A stretch of DNA of 64,000 nucleotides from Cepaea nemoralis (taxonomy: Eukaryota > Mollusca > Gastropoda > Stylommatophora > Helicidae). The DNA lies in contig JACEFZ010011458.1 of assembly GCA_014155875.1 (NCBI GenBank), positions 167,115 through 231,114 of the forward strand. The letters are read 5' to 3'. Below are positions 21,503 to 32,942 of the stretch, piece by piece (position 1 is the first letter of the stretch; every line of letters starts with the position of its first letter). Under the pieces are notes generated by a model. That model was not told the DNA's origin, did no database searches, and saw only the letters and a program-made list of their open reading frames with translations. Position numbers and translations under genes: made by a program.

Positions 21503-22809
21503 ATGTCTTCCGAAAAGCCACCTACGAAGGAGGAACTACGAGAAGAAGGAACGTTGTTAGGGTATGAAGGTGTCGAATTGGGCAAGTATGTAAAAGAAGC
21601 AGAACGAGAGTGGAGAAGAGAACAAAGGGACATCATCAAGGATAGAGAGAAGGAAGAACGGGAGGAAAGAATGAAATTAAAAATCCAGATGGCAGAAATT
21701 GAATCCAGAGAGAAGATGTGACAGGTTGAATTGGACAACCAGTTGAAGCAAGCAGAAATGGACAAGGAGTTGAAGTTAGCTGAGCAGTTAAGACAGCATG
21801 AATTGGAACTCAGGAGATTGGAGTTGCAAAATCCTGATGCTTCCAGGTACAGTAGTGCTAGTTCTCCCCATCACAGTAGTGAAATTGCTTCAGGACCGTC
21901 TCTCGCCCAAGGATCCATGAGCTTCCCACTGGCCCACTTCAACCCGAAGGAGGATCAGATGGATGAATACCTTGATCGCTTTGTCATCATGTGTGAAGCT
22001 TATAATCTGCCTAAAGAGAAATTTAATATCAAACTCTCCCAAGGACTCCGCGGCCCGGCTTTTGACTGTATTTACAAAGCTTCCGCCAGGTCTTGAGCGG
22101 GACTTTGATACCCTCAAAAATGCTCTCTTACAAAGATTTGAATTAACCTCTGAAGCCTACAAGCTGAAGTTCCGTACAGCCAAAAGATCTCAGGGAGAAT
22201 CGTTTGCGCAGTTCGCCTCACGACAACATACGTATTTTATGAAGTGGGTAGGACTGAGCAAATTTGATACTACCTATGAGGGGCTACAGGAAATGATGCT
22301 TGCAGATCAATTTCAAAGAGGGTCTCCCGAAAGCTCTCCAAATGTTCATAGCTGAAAATGGTGGAGTTAGATTAGAAGAGATAATTTCACTAGCCGAAAG
22401 GTATTTAACTGCACATGGTGAGGCAGGTACTGCTAAACCTAGTCATACTGATAAGACCCAAAATAATCCTTCCACACAAAATCAGGGTTATCAAAACAAT
22501 AACTCTGAAGGTAAGGACAACAGGTGGCACACTGGTAGTCCTCACCAAAATCCAGGTAATTACAATAGTAAACAGTCATCTCAACCTCAACAACCTACAG
22601 GTAATAGAGGGGGTAATCAATATTGTAAAAATTGCAGAACAAACGACCACCATACGAGCTCTTGCAAAAACAAACCCCCTGTCCATTACACGGCTTGTTT
22701 GACTTTGGCGGAAAAGAACCACCAATGGAGGACCCCTGATGATAATCAAAGACCTCCAGTCGTTGAGACAGTTACTGTAAATGGGAGACAGGTACCAGTG
22801 TTTATATGA
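21503..22809 (+). pseudogene. Gag with SCAN-like capsid and zinc knuckle
   Basis: Coding starts MSSEKPPTKEELREEGTLL and runs through a long charged coiled coil (about residues 30-110) with one internal TGA at 21719. A capsid region with HFNPKEDQMDEYLDRF, FDTLKNALLQRFELTSEAY and LISLAERYL-like text follows, matching the SCAN-related capsid of Gmr1-type gypsy elements. Next is a low-complexity N/Q-rich stretch and one CCHC knuckle (CKNCRTNDHHTSSC, near 22625-22668). Frameshifts lie near 22040 and 22305, and another shift joins protease near 22795. Gag would form the particle and bind element RNA. Confidence 0.75.
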
Positions 22810-24172
22810 CACGGGTCTGGAGAGTGACGCGGCCATTGCAGCTCACTTAGTGAAACCTGGACAATTGACCGACCACACTATTGAGTTAAGAGGTGCTACT
22901 CTGAGCTCTGAACCTAAACTTGTTAAAGTTGCTAGGGTGAAGGTGACATCCAAATATGTCACCGGAACAGTTTCTGCTGTTGTGCTAGATGATCCAGTAT
23001 ATCCCTTCATGTTAGGGCGAAAATATGTATATCTGGGTGAACCTAAGTCCACAACTTATACATGTGCTATGCAGACCCAGAATCAGGGCACCGCTTTGAG
23101 TGAACCCGAAATTCTTATCCACCCATTATCTCGGGAGATTAGGGCTGCCCAAGCAGCATGTCCCACTTTACAATCCTGCTTTGGCAAACTGCCAAAATCT
23201 AGAAACCCACCGGTAGCTGGTGATTTCTACGAAAAGGATAAACTGTTATTCCGTAGGGCGGGAACTATGGATCACGTCCACGAACAGTTTGTGGTACCCA
23301 AAAGGTATCGTAACCATGTCTTACAAATGGTACACTCCATCTCGGACAGTGGGCATATGGGGATGAAAGCAACAATCCAAAGGCTTTATTTCTCCTATTT
23401 CTGGCCGGGAATGACCCGGGATATCAAACGATATGTCAGGTCATGTAAAGAGTGCCATCTGGTTCCGCCTACTCATGGTGGAACTCCACCTAAGATAGGT
23501 GATCAAGTATTGGTATTATCACCCAAGGGGGATAATCCTTTAGATATGGGTTGGCAAGGGCCATTCCTTATTACAGATAAGGTGTCTCGCACCCATTACA
23601 AAATAGACATTCAGGGTAATCCGGAAGTCTTTCCCATGTATTTGATTAGGAAACTGGTAGACAGATTAACTGATCCACCGGTGCGTCTGATGGCATTATC
23701 GGTGGCAACTGTGGTCGAAGGGGGAGATAACTCAGAGATGGAGTGTCCCCTGACACCTCAGGAGACAGTGAATGGTGTCTCTACCAACCTTGATTTGGAG
23801 ACGTCTGAGTCAGGGAAGATGAGACGAATTCCAGAGTCACATGCCCCGATGCGAACAGATAAACCCGGATGGATTAAAGGTGACACAGTAAACACGATGA
23901 TAAACCGTACTGACCCAGTCCGACAAAATCATTTACCTGTTACTGTGCCAACCAGGAACCCTTATTCCTTTAGGGGAGAACACTCTCCGGGAATTCAGAA
24001 TAGAGAAGATGGGTGGGGACGACCAGGTCGTCATAGGTTTCCATGGAAACGACATCAAGGGAGGAGGTTATTTAGAAGATGTCTTAGAAACGAAGAAGCA
24101 GGGTTGAGTAGGAATTGCATGCCTGAAGAAGAGGGGGAGACTGGTTCATATGTCCCAGGGTTGTTGGAGTAA
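22781..24172 (+). pseudogene. Collapsed pol: protease, integrase zinc domain and GPF module fused in frame
   Basis: A 463-codon frame. YDTG (residues 9-12) is the retropepsin active site. It leads through DDPVYPFMLGRKYV directly to the integrase HHCC zinc domain (H185, H192, C222, C225; SGHMGMKATIQRLYFSYFWP), then jumps to the C-terminal module LDMGWQGPFLI (254-264). The catalytic integrase core, reverse transcriptase and RNase H are absent, yet the frame stays open, with a 200-residue unrecognised tail. Protease followed directly by integrase suggests the Gmr1-type order (PR-IN-RT), though deletion of RT from a standard order is possible. It cannot be autonomous. Confidence 0.75.
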
Positions 24173-24249
24173 GTGCCAACAAAATCTGATGAGTGTGCTG
24201 GCTTGAGTAAAGTCCGAATTCTCGAACTTTACTTTCAACGGTGGGCATA

Positions 24250-26460
24250 TGTGACGAAGTCCCCAGCTTCCTCATCATCTTTTGCTTAAATTGGAGTAAA
24301 TTCTTCTTAAAACTCCTTATGTAATTATAGAAGAATCTATATTCGTTTTTATTCCTATTTTTCTATGTATAAATAGTCCATGTCTATAGAATAAATCTAC
24401 CGCTAATTGACGTTATTAGTTTAATATGAAGTAATACGGTACAATTAGGATCGGGGGAGAGGCTGAATTTACAAAGTAGTGTACCCAGCCAAATCTACAA
24501 ATTTGGCTACGACTATTGCACAATTTGGTCAGATAAATTAAAGGAAACGAACTCCCTGGCACGACCACTTCCGGTCAGGAGAAAAATAGCTAAACTCGTT
24601 CTTTCGCAATCCAGACGTCGGGGTTGAAACATCTGCTAGTCGCTAGGCTCTATAGAATACTTTACAAGTGTTAAGAGTTTTATCTTTGGCGCGTATTACG
24701 GCCATAAATATATTTAGATATATTAGAGAGATACCTAGAGCAGTTTTCGTACCGACAAGTGTGGTCAGAAGATTAGAAGGGTAATATATAGTTATTTGTA
24801 TCGATATAATATTGTCGTGTGCGCCCGATATTTCTGTGTGTAGTAAATAGTGGAAACCGCCGATAATAGGTTATTTTACCGACTACACGCGATCGCCTAT
24901 ATTATACTTCGTACAGGTAGTTACTATACACGCAGGGAAAAGGGTATAACGTAAATGCGTAAGAAATTACCTTTACATGAGGTTTAGAGAGGTGTAGACG
25001 ATTTGACATAGTTGTAAACTTGATAAAGTCGGATAGAACCCAATTATCGATTAGTCCGTAGAGCAGTAGACTAGGCCACACTAATCGAGCAGTTAGTTTA
25101 GGAAATAACACGAGGCAGTTCCTAGTGATGATATTTCGAGGATGTGATAGTGATTGTGAATACTTAGAGATAATAATGAATATTTCGATGCCGTGAAAAT
25201 AGGAAATTTTACTAAACACTACGAATGTCAAATACTAGCGTGGTAGATCCTAGGCATGTTCGTTAATTCTTATCGGTGATTTCTCACCAATTCGCAATCC
25301 TGTTCTTGTCTGCCACTCCATTAACTTTCAGCCTATCTTATTCTGTTATGATAATTTCATAAATTGTGTGTATTTTAAAATATACGTTATATAGAATCAT
25401 TATTAAGTATATGCTAGAAATATAGCTTCAGAATTTGAACATAAATATCTATAATATGTAATCTGTTTAATAGATTCTATATGTATCTACCTCTAGATTA
25501 CTTTGTAATTATTGTATTTTAATAATATAATTATGATATGCATTATATGATGATATGTTTAAGTATTACTGAATAATTATTATATTCACTTGTAAGGAAA
25601 CATAGAATGATTTTATTTAGCTGTTTTCCTTAAGTCAGTGATTTGCTATTTATCCTAGGATAGGGAATGCTAGGGAGCAGGGACAGATAGCTCATGCTAT
25701 TTTGTTTCTGCAATTTGTATGAGATGTAATTGGCCATCCGGAACAATCCAGGGCCGATGCTTACAGATGTCTCGACAGAAGATTCACTTGCTCTCGCTGT
25801 ATATATTTCACAGATTTGACACCTTCAGCGCCAAGCTTTAGATGCGCTAACCTGTGTGACTGACTCATTGTGAAGCAGCACTCACCATCTCACTTATGCC
25901 TACTAACTAGGGTTTACACTCACTGTGTAAGCCGGAGAACCAGAAGATAAGTGGCCAAACTTACCGTTGGCCACCACCACCATCATCATTCAACTCAAAA
26001 TATACTTTAGGCCAAAGAGTTACTTCAATGATTAGACAGTTTAGTAGATTCAAACCATAAGATTAGATATTCAATAGAATAGAGGGAAGTGTACCACCCT
26101 TTTCATGTACAGGGCTGCCTCCAGTGGAGCACCCAAAGTGTTATCATATATTAAATGTTAATGTGATTTTAATTTTACAACCTCTAGTTGTTACCTCAGT
26201 AACTTTAGTCATAGCAGTGTGAGAAGTTATGAAAGTTTGTCGCTTTTAAATATTTTACTCTGTCTTTCTCCGTGTCGATGAGAGTGAGTAGAGTTGGGGG
26301 CTCGAGCTTTGTTTTATTTCAGGCAACGTAGCTAGACAACCTTGGCAGACTGTCTGTATCAAACCAGTATAGTTGTACGCCATTCCTGTCTGCCTGAACA
26401 CTGTCAGAAGATTAGACTTGTTTTGGGATCTTTACTCCGCCTAGAATTATGAGCTATTCA
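24250..26460 (+). repeat. 3' LTR of the gypsy element, truncated
   Basis: Starts TGTGACGAAGTCCCC and matches the 5' copy with few base differences, implying a fairly recent insertion. It includes 349 bp (24746-25094) missing from the 5' copy. It ends abruptly at 26460, where the 42-bp array begins, so the right junction and target duplication are lost. Confidence 0.85.
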
Positions 26461-27571
26461 GTTCACCATCATGTGTCATGTACATAAGTGTGAGCAGTCA
26501 TGGTTCACCATCATGTGTCATGTACATAAGTGTGAGCAGTCATGGTTCACCATCATGTGTTATGTACATAAGTGTGAGCAGTCATGGTTCACCATCATGT
26601 GTTATGTATATAAGTGTGAGCAGTCATGGTTCACCATCATGTGTCATGTACATAAGTGTGAGCAGTCATGGTTCACCATCATGTGTTATGTATATAAGTG
26701 TGAGCAGTCCTGGTTCACCATCATGTGTTATGTACATAAGTGTGAGCAGTCATGGTTCACCATCATGTGTCCTGTACATAAGTTTGAGCAGTCATGGTTC
26801 ACCATCATGTGTCATGTACATAAGTGTGAGCAGTCATGGTTCACCATCATGTGTCATGTACATAAGTGTGAGCAGTCATGGTTCACCATCATGTGTCCTG
26901 TACATAAGTGTGAGCAATCATGGTTCCCCATCATGTGTTATGTACATAAGTGTGAGCAGTCATGGTTCACCATCATGTGTCCTGTATATAAGTGTGAGCA
27001 ATCATGGTTCACCATCATGTGTTATGTACATAAGTGTGAGCAGTCATGGTTCACCATCATGTGTCATGTACATAAGTGTGAGCAGTCATGGTTCACCATC
27101 ATGTGTCATGTACATAAGTGTGAGCAGTCATGGTTCACCATCATGTGTTATGTACATAAGTGTGAGCAGTCATGGTTCACCATCATGTGTCATGTACATA
27201 AGTGTGAGCAGTCATGGTTCACCATCATGTGTTATGTACATAAGTGTGAGCAGTCATGGTTCACCATCATGTGTTATGTACATAAGTGTGAGCAGTCATG
27301 GTTCACCATCATGTGTCCTGTACATAAGTGTGAGCAGTCATGGTTCACCATCATGTGTTATGTACATAAGTGTGAGCAGTCATGGTTCACCATCATGTGT
27401 CATGTACATAAGTGTGAGCAGTCATGGTTCACCATCATGTGTCCTGTACATAAGTGTGAGCAGTCATGGTTCACCATCATGTGTCCTGTACATAAGTGTG
27501 AGCAGTCATGGTTCACCATCATGTGTCCTGTACATAAGTGTGAGCAGTCATGGTTCACCATCACACATTAA
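26461..27571 (+). repeat. 42-bp minisatellite
   Basis: About 26 head-to-tail copies with core TTCACCATCATGTGTCATG followed by TACATAAGTGTGAGCAGTCA. Variants are single-base (CATGTAC / TATGTAC / CCTGTAC). As 42 is a multiple of three, two frames stay open for 366 and 375 codons by chance. It replaces the end of the gypsy 3' LTR. Confidence 0.95.
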
Positions 27572-27724
27572 CACCAGAGTCTTCAGGTCTGCTCTCTTGT
27601 CCTGATTATGCTGTGTGATCAAGTCATTCAGGTATTTATCAATGTGTCATTCCATTGATCTTTCCCATCAAATTATGCACACGAGCAAACATTCAATGCA
27701 CATATTATTCGTCTCTGGCATGTT

Positions 27725-27960
27725 TTCTTTCAGCACATCAATTTGTCAGCTTGAGTAAAACATGTACCACAATCATTACATTTATATGGTTTCTTATCTG
27801 TATGCATTTTCTTGTGGTACTTCAGTATCTTAAGTTGAACAAACAATAGGACACTTGTAAGGTTTCTCTCAGATATCTGTCATAGGTGTTCTCTTGTGTT
27901 TCTTTAACATGTAATCTAAACCATACACCACAACTGTAAGGGTTAAGGCATTACATTGAC
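27725..27960 (-). pseudogene. Relic C2H2 fingers (distal ZNF-2 array)
   Basis: Minus-strand finger blocks (caccacaatcattacattt-like, then a TGGTTTC linker and a TTGTGGTACTTCAG block) are recognisable two or three times. The orientation matches ZNF-2. They appear to be its outermost eroded fingers, now separated by insertions and arrays. Confidence 0.6.
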
Positions 27961-27995
27961 AATGGGTTGAGTGCAGTCAGACAAGGCTTCGTGTT

Positions 27996-28525
27996 AGCTC
28001 TCATCATTGACTATGGAAGGCAAAGACTGCCACCTATTTCTCCATGTCAGCTCTCATCATTGACTATGGAAGGCAAAGACTGCCACCTATTTCTCCATGT
28101 CAGCTCCCATCATTGACTATGGAAGGCAAAGACTGCCACCTATTTCTTCCGTGTCAGCTCCCATCATTGACTATGGAAGGCAAAGACTGCCACCTATTTC
28201 TCCATGTCAGCTCTCATCATTGACTATGGAAGGCAAAGACTGCCACCTATTTCTCTGTGTCAGCTCCCATCATTGACTATGGAAGGCAAAGACTGCCACC
28301 TATTTCTCCATGTCAGCTCTCATCATTGACTATGGAAGGCAAAGACTGCCACCTGTTTCTCTGTGTCAACTCTCATCACTGACTATGGAAGGCAAAGACT
28401 GCCAACTATTTCTCTGTGTCAGCTCTCATCATTGACTATGGAAAGCAAAGACTGCCAACTATTTCTCAGTGTCAGCTCTCATCATTGACTATGGAAGGCA
28501 AAGACTGCCACCTATTTCTCCATGC
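27996..28525 (+). repeat. 53-bp minisatellite
   Basis: Ten copies of a 53-bp unit with core GACTATGGAAGGCAAAGACT and GCCACCTATTTCT. Copies differ by a few bases and one inserted C near 28150. Confidence 0.95.
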
Positions 28526-28529
28526 ACGA

Positions 28530-29479
28530 AGGCCAACCAAACTGCGACAACACTTCACATACCCAGGCCAGGCGTCTGCTCCAGGACTGGTTGTGTTTGA
28601 ATGAAGCACATGATCTTGTATGTGACTTTTGTGCATTGTCTTCTTGTGCATCTCCAGATTGTCAATATGAGACCATGAGTAAATAGGTCAGGCCTGGGTC
28701 ATATTGGGTACATGGTGCTGGCCCCATATCTGTATAGACCAATGAGCATTCGATGGGGGACACGGTCAACATCACAATGGCAGCCTTTATTTCCTGGGAC
28801 TTCTAGTAACATTTTAAGCTGGGTCAACATGCCAGCCCAGGTCAAGTTTTTAAATCCTTCCTTCAATAAGTTTTATAATACCTGGCCACCAGGTTGTCAT
28901 GTCAGCATGCTAGCCACCACATTATCATAGCTTCCACAAGATGAGACAGACATGCACAATCATCATAACACCTGTAATGATTATCCAGTTATGTTCTCTA
29001 TGATATTCAAGATTGTCATATCAAACATACACCATAAACATCACATTTGTTAGATGCCTCTTCTTTGTGTGTTAGCCTATGCCTCTTCAGAATGTCAGTG
29101 TCAGTAAAATATGCACTACAATGTTTTCTGTGTTCTTCAAGAATGAGAATAAACAAAGCAAATGACAACCCAGTGCCCCTTGATGAAATCTACTTCAAGA
29201 AAGTTATTCAATTACATAATTAAGCAGCAATGCAGACAAACATGGGGGAACAGAGGTATTACAATAAGAATACAAACAGCAAATGCAGCTTTCATTGCAC
29301 TAGGAAATGTGTGGTAGTCACAGGAAATATGAAATCAAGAAACAACATAATTGCATTTGGAACTTTCCCACGCAATTTAGTTATTTAATAAGTAACATGA
29401 CACAGATACTTTATCAGGGTTAAAAGTCAAAAGAATATAAGATTACCATCAAACTTAGAATTTTAAACTCTAATATTAA
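28530..29479 (-). pseudogene. Scattered finger relics and unassigned DNA
   Basis: Short minus-strand finger pieces remain near 28640-28690 (CTTGTGCATCTCCAGATTG) and 29010-29140 (CATCACATTTGTTAGATG...). Between and after them I see no gene; 29150-29479 is AT-rich. These pieces extend the ZNF-2 array on the far side of the RTE insertion. Confidence 0.45.
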
Positions 29480-32235
29480 ATGGACAATATTATGTATATT
29501 ATTAGATGGACAGGAGCAGGAATAAAGATAGATGAAGATTTTTAAGATTATTTATTCTGGAGGTGAAGACCGACAAAGGGGAGTGGCTATTATTTTGGAC
29601 TGGAAAACATCAAAATCTGTTCAAGGATATTGGGCCATGTCAGACAGAGTTCTACTAGTTAAATTGAGTGGCAGACCTTTTAGCATAAATGTTATTCAAG
29701 TATATGCCCCAACAGGAGAATCCAGTGAAGTCAGTGTAGAGGAATTTTATAATGACATTGAGTCTGCCTTAAAAAAAGATAAAAATTCAGAAATAAACAT
29801 CATAATAGGAGACTTCAATGCAAAAGTAGGAAATCAAGGTGATAGATACACAGTAGGAAACTGATTTAGGAGAGAGAAATGAAAGAGGATACAGACTCGT
29901 AGAGTGGGCAAAAGAACAGGAAATGATTGTAGGAAACACCTGGTTTAAGCAACACCCTAGAAGATTATGGACATGGAGGAGTCCTGATAGCAGGATCAGA
30001 AACCAGATTGACTACATTCTGATTAGCAGAAGATTTAGAAAAGCACTAACAATAGCAAAAACAGTTCCCAGTGCTGATTGTTATAGTAACCACAGACTAC
30101 TTACAGGAACACTGAGGATAAAGTTGAAGAAAGTCAAGTATAACAGGAAACACTATATATGATTTGTGTACATTGAGTAATGACAAGGAAATACAAAACA
30201 AATTCAACATAGAAGTACAGAACAGATTTGATATATTGTCTGATCTAGAGATATTATTCCAGGATGTGGATGATCAATGGGAAATGTTGAAGAATTCAAT
30301 CAGTTTGGCTGCAGAAACAACTATTCCAAAATTAAAGAAGGTGGGTCGTAAGAAATGGATGACTGAAGAAATTTACACCTAATGGAAACAAGAAGACTCA
30401 ACAAAAATAATCCTGCCAAATATGAAGAAATTCACAGACAAGTCAGAATATTATGTAAGGAGGCAAAAGAAGCATGGCTTGAGGAAAAGTGCTTAGACAT
30501 TGAAAAACAACACAACAGTCAAAATACCAAATTAGTGCACAAAAGAATTCAGGAACTTACTAATAAAAGAACAAGTACATCAACAGGCTGTCTAAAAACT
30601 AAAGATGGCAATAATCATAATAGAAAAAGATCAGATTCTACATGTATGGACAGATTATGTGAAAAATCCTTTATAATGATAACAGAGAGGAACAGTATGA
30701 TATTAGATTTAATAATGAAGGGACCGCCAATTTTGAAGATGGAGGTTCGAAATGTTCTTAAGCATATGAAAGCTGGCAAGGCCCCCGGTGCAGATAACAT
30801 CACAACAGAATTGATTAAAGCTTTAGAAGAATTTGGACTAGATCAAGTCACCAGACTGCTGAAAACATTATATGATACTGGAGATATACCTTCTGAATTA
30901 TGTAACTCTGTATTTATTGCAATCCCAAAGAAATCAGGAACCTTGGAATGTGATCAACATAGAACAATTAGTATAATGAGTCATCACTCAAAGATTTTGT
31001 TACGAATTATCATGCAAAGAGTGAGGAAGAAAATACAACCTGAAATAGGGGAAGAACAATGTGGGTTTGTAGAAGGAAAGGGTACAGTAAATGCTGTGTA
31101 TATGCTGCGAACAGTTATTGAACGTGCTATAGAAGTAAACAAGGATATACATCTTTGCTTTATTGACTACACAAAGGCTTTTGATAGAGTTAGACATGTC
31201 GACATGGTAGATATGCTTGCAGATCTACAAATTGATGGGAAAGACATTAGACTTATAAAAAACATATATTGGAAACAACAAGCTGCCATAAGGATTGATA
31301 ATGAAGTGGGACAATATCAACCTATTAAGAGAGGTGTTAGGCAGGGATGTGTAATGTCTCCAGATCTTTTTTCCCTATACAGTGAAAATATTTTCAGGAA
31401 TGTAGAAGATATAAATGGAATCAGCATTGGAGGACTGAAACATCAATAACATTAGATATGCAGATGATACAGTATTGATTGCAGACAATGCACAAGATCT
31501 ACAACAATTAGTAGATGCAGTTGTTGTACACAGTGAGCAGCTGGGGTTGGAATTAAATTGTAAGAAGACACAGGTTATGGTCGTCACTAGGAAGAACGAA
31601 GTACCACAATGTAATATACAAGTAAATGGGAATATTCTTCAACAAGTGAATCGGTACAATTATCTCGGAACAGTCATAACATCTGATGGGAGATGCCTTG
31701 AAGAGATTAGAACAAGAATCGCCATGGCGAAAGTAGCCTTTAGCAAGATGAAAAACATTCTGACCAATAAAAAGATGTCAATTGAAACTGAGAAAAAGAG
31801 TGTTGAGGGGATACATAGAGCCTGTTCTTTTGTATGGATGTGAAACTTGGACAATGTGCAGTCAAGCTGAAAAACATCTGATGGCTGCAGAAATGTGGTT
31901 TCTGAGGAAAATGTAAAGAATACCATGGACAGACAGAAAAACCAATATGACCAAGTACTATAGGAGACAAATGAAAATCGTAAATTGATTAGAGAAATTA
32001 GACGTAGACAGTCAAAATTTTTTGGACATGTTATGAGAAGAAATGGATTGGAGAACTTAGTGACAACTGGCAAGATCGAAGGGAACAGACCAAGAGGAAA
32101 ATACCTGGATGGCTTGGCCACATGGCATGGACTGAGACAGGAAACACTGAGCTGATCCACGGCGCTGGTGATCGAGTGAAATGGCTAGTAATGACTACCC
32201 ATGCTTTCCAGCATGGCACATGATTGATTGATATT
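29480..32235 (+). pseudogene. RTE-like LINE, copy 1 (endonuclease and reverse transcriptase)
   Basis: Endonuclease text begins near 29510 and is clear from IIYSGGEDRQRGVAIILD through VYAPTGES and GDFNAKVG. The final catalytic box reads YSNHRLL rather than SDH. A TGA near 29862 and later stops split it. The reverse transcriptase frame 30382-31449 (355 residues) has GKAPGADNITTELIKALEEF, CFIDYTKAFDRV and GVRQGCVMSPDLFSLY; YADDTVLIAD follows after a one-base shift at 31447. The C-terminal RRRQSKFFGHVMRRNGLENL segment is near 32000-32065, and the 3' end is a CATGATTGATTGATA tail near 32230. The 5' end of the endonuclease is missing. RTE-type elements copy themselves by target-primed reverse transcription. 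This copy is dead and interrupts the ZNF-2 finger array in antisense. Confidence 0.85.
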
Positions 32236-32289
32236 AAATAAGTACTACTGTATATCAGATTGAAACCATGGATCAAGATGCACCACAAT

Positions 32290-32537
32290 AATTACTTTTT
32301 CTAAGATTTCTCATCTGTATAGATTCTCATTTGGTATATCAACTAGCCAGCTTGTAAAAAAGATGACCACAATCACTTTATTACTTTATTTATAAGGTGT
32401 GTCTCCAGTATGTTTATTGTAAATCTTCAATTGAGCAAATGCCACACACCATGCATATGTTTCTCTGTAATGCAACATCTTGTGACACTTCAGATTGTCA
32501 ACTTGATTAAACACCACAATCTCTCTCCAGTATGAAT
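32290..32537 (-). pseudogene. Degenerate fingers after ZNF-2
   Basis: Finger-like blocks on the minus strand (accacaatc, linker remnants, TGTGACACTTCAGATTGTC) persist without a continuous frame. They bridge the ZNF-2 frames to the LINE insertion. Confidence 0.6.
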
Positions 32538-32942
32538 TTACATGGGACAAGATGCACGACAATCATCACATTTATAAGATTTCTCTCCTGTATGTTTTCT
32601 CATGTGGAGCTTCACACTGCCAGTTTGAGTAAAGGATGCATTACAATCAACATATGTGTAAGGTTTCTCTCCTAAATGTGTCCTCTTGTGGCACTTCAAA
32701 GTGTAACCACATGACACAAATGCACCACAATCATTACATTTTAATGGATTCACGTCTATATGTATTATCTTGTGGACCTTCAAGCTTTTACCTAGACTAA
32801 AAGATGCACCACAATCATCACATGTGTAAGTTTTCTCTCCTGTATGTATTCTCTTGTGAAGCTTCAAAGTGCCAACCTGAGTAAAGGATGCATTACAATA
32901 ATCACATTTGTAAGGCTTCTCTCCTGTATGTGTTCTCAAGTG
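32538..32942 (-). pseudogene. ZNF-2 fingers beyond an in-frame TAG
   Basis: This frame is exactly in phase with ZNF-2. Only the TAG at 32943-32945 separates it from the preceding fingers. It encodes [16 protein letters not shown]..., about three good fingers, then weaker ones (LKCNDCGAFVSCG, YTYVDCNASFT with a lost Cys) and ends CDDCRASCPM. Readthrough or a recent nonsense mutation are the two explanations; the second is likelier. Confidence 0.75.

Noticed and set aside
26471..27605. Overlapping 366- and 375-codon repetitive ORFs
   Set aside because: They are two frames of a 42-bp array; a unit divisible by three with no stop stays open automatically. There is no promoter or splice context and variation is not codon-structured.
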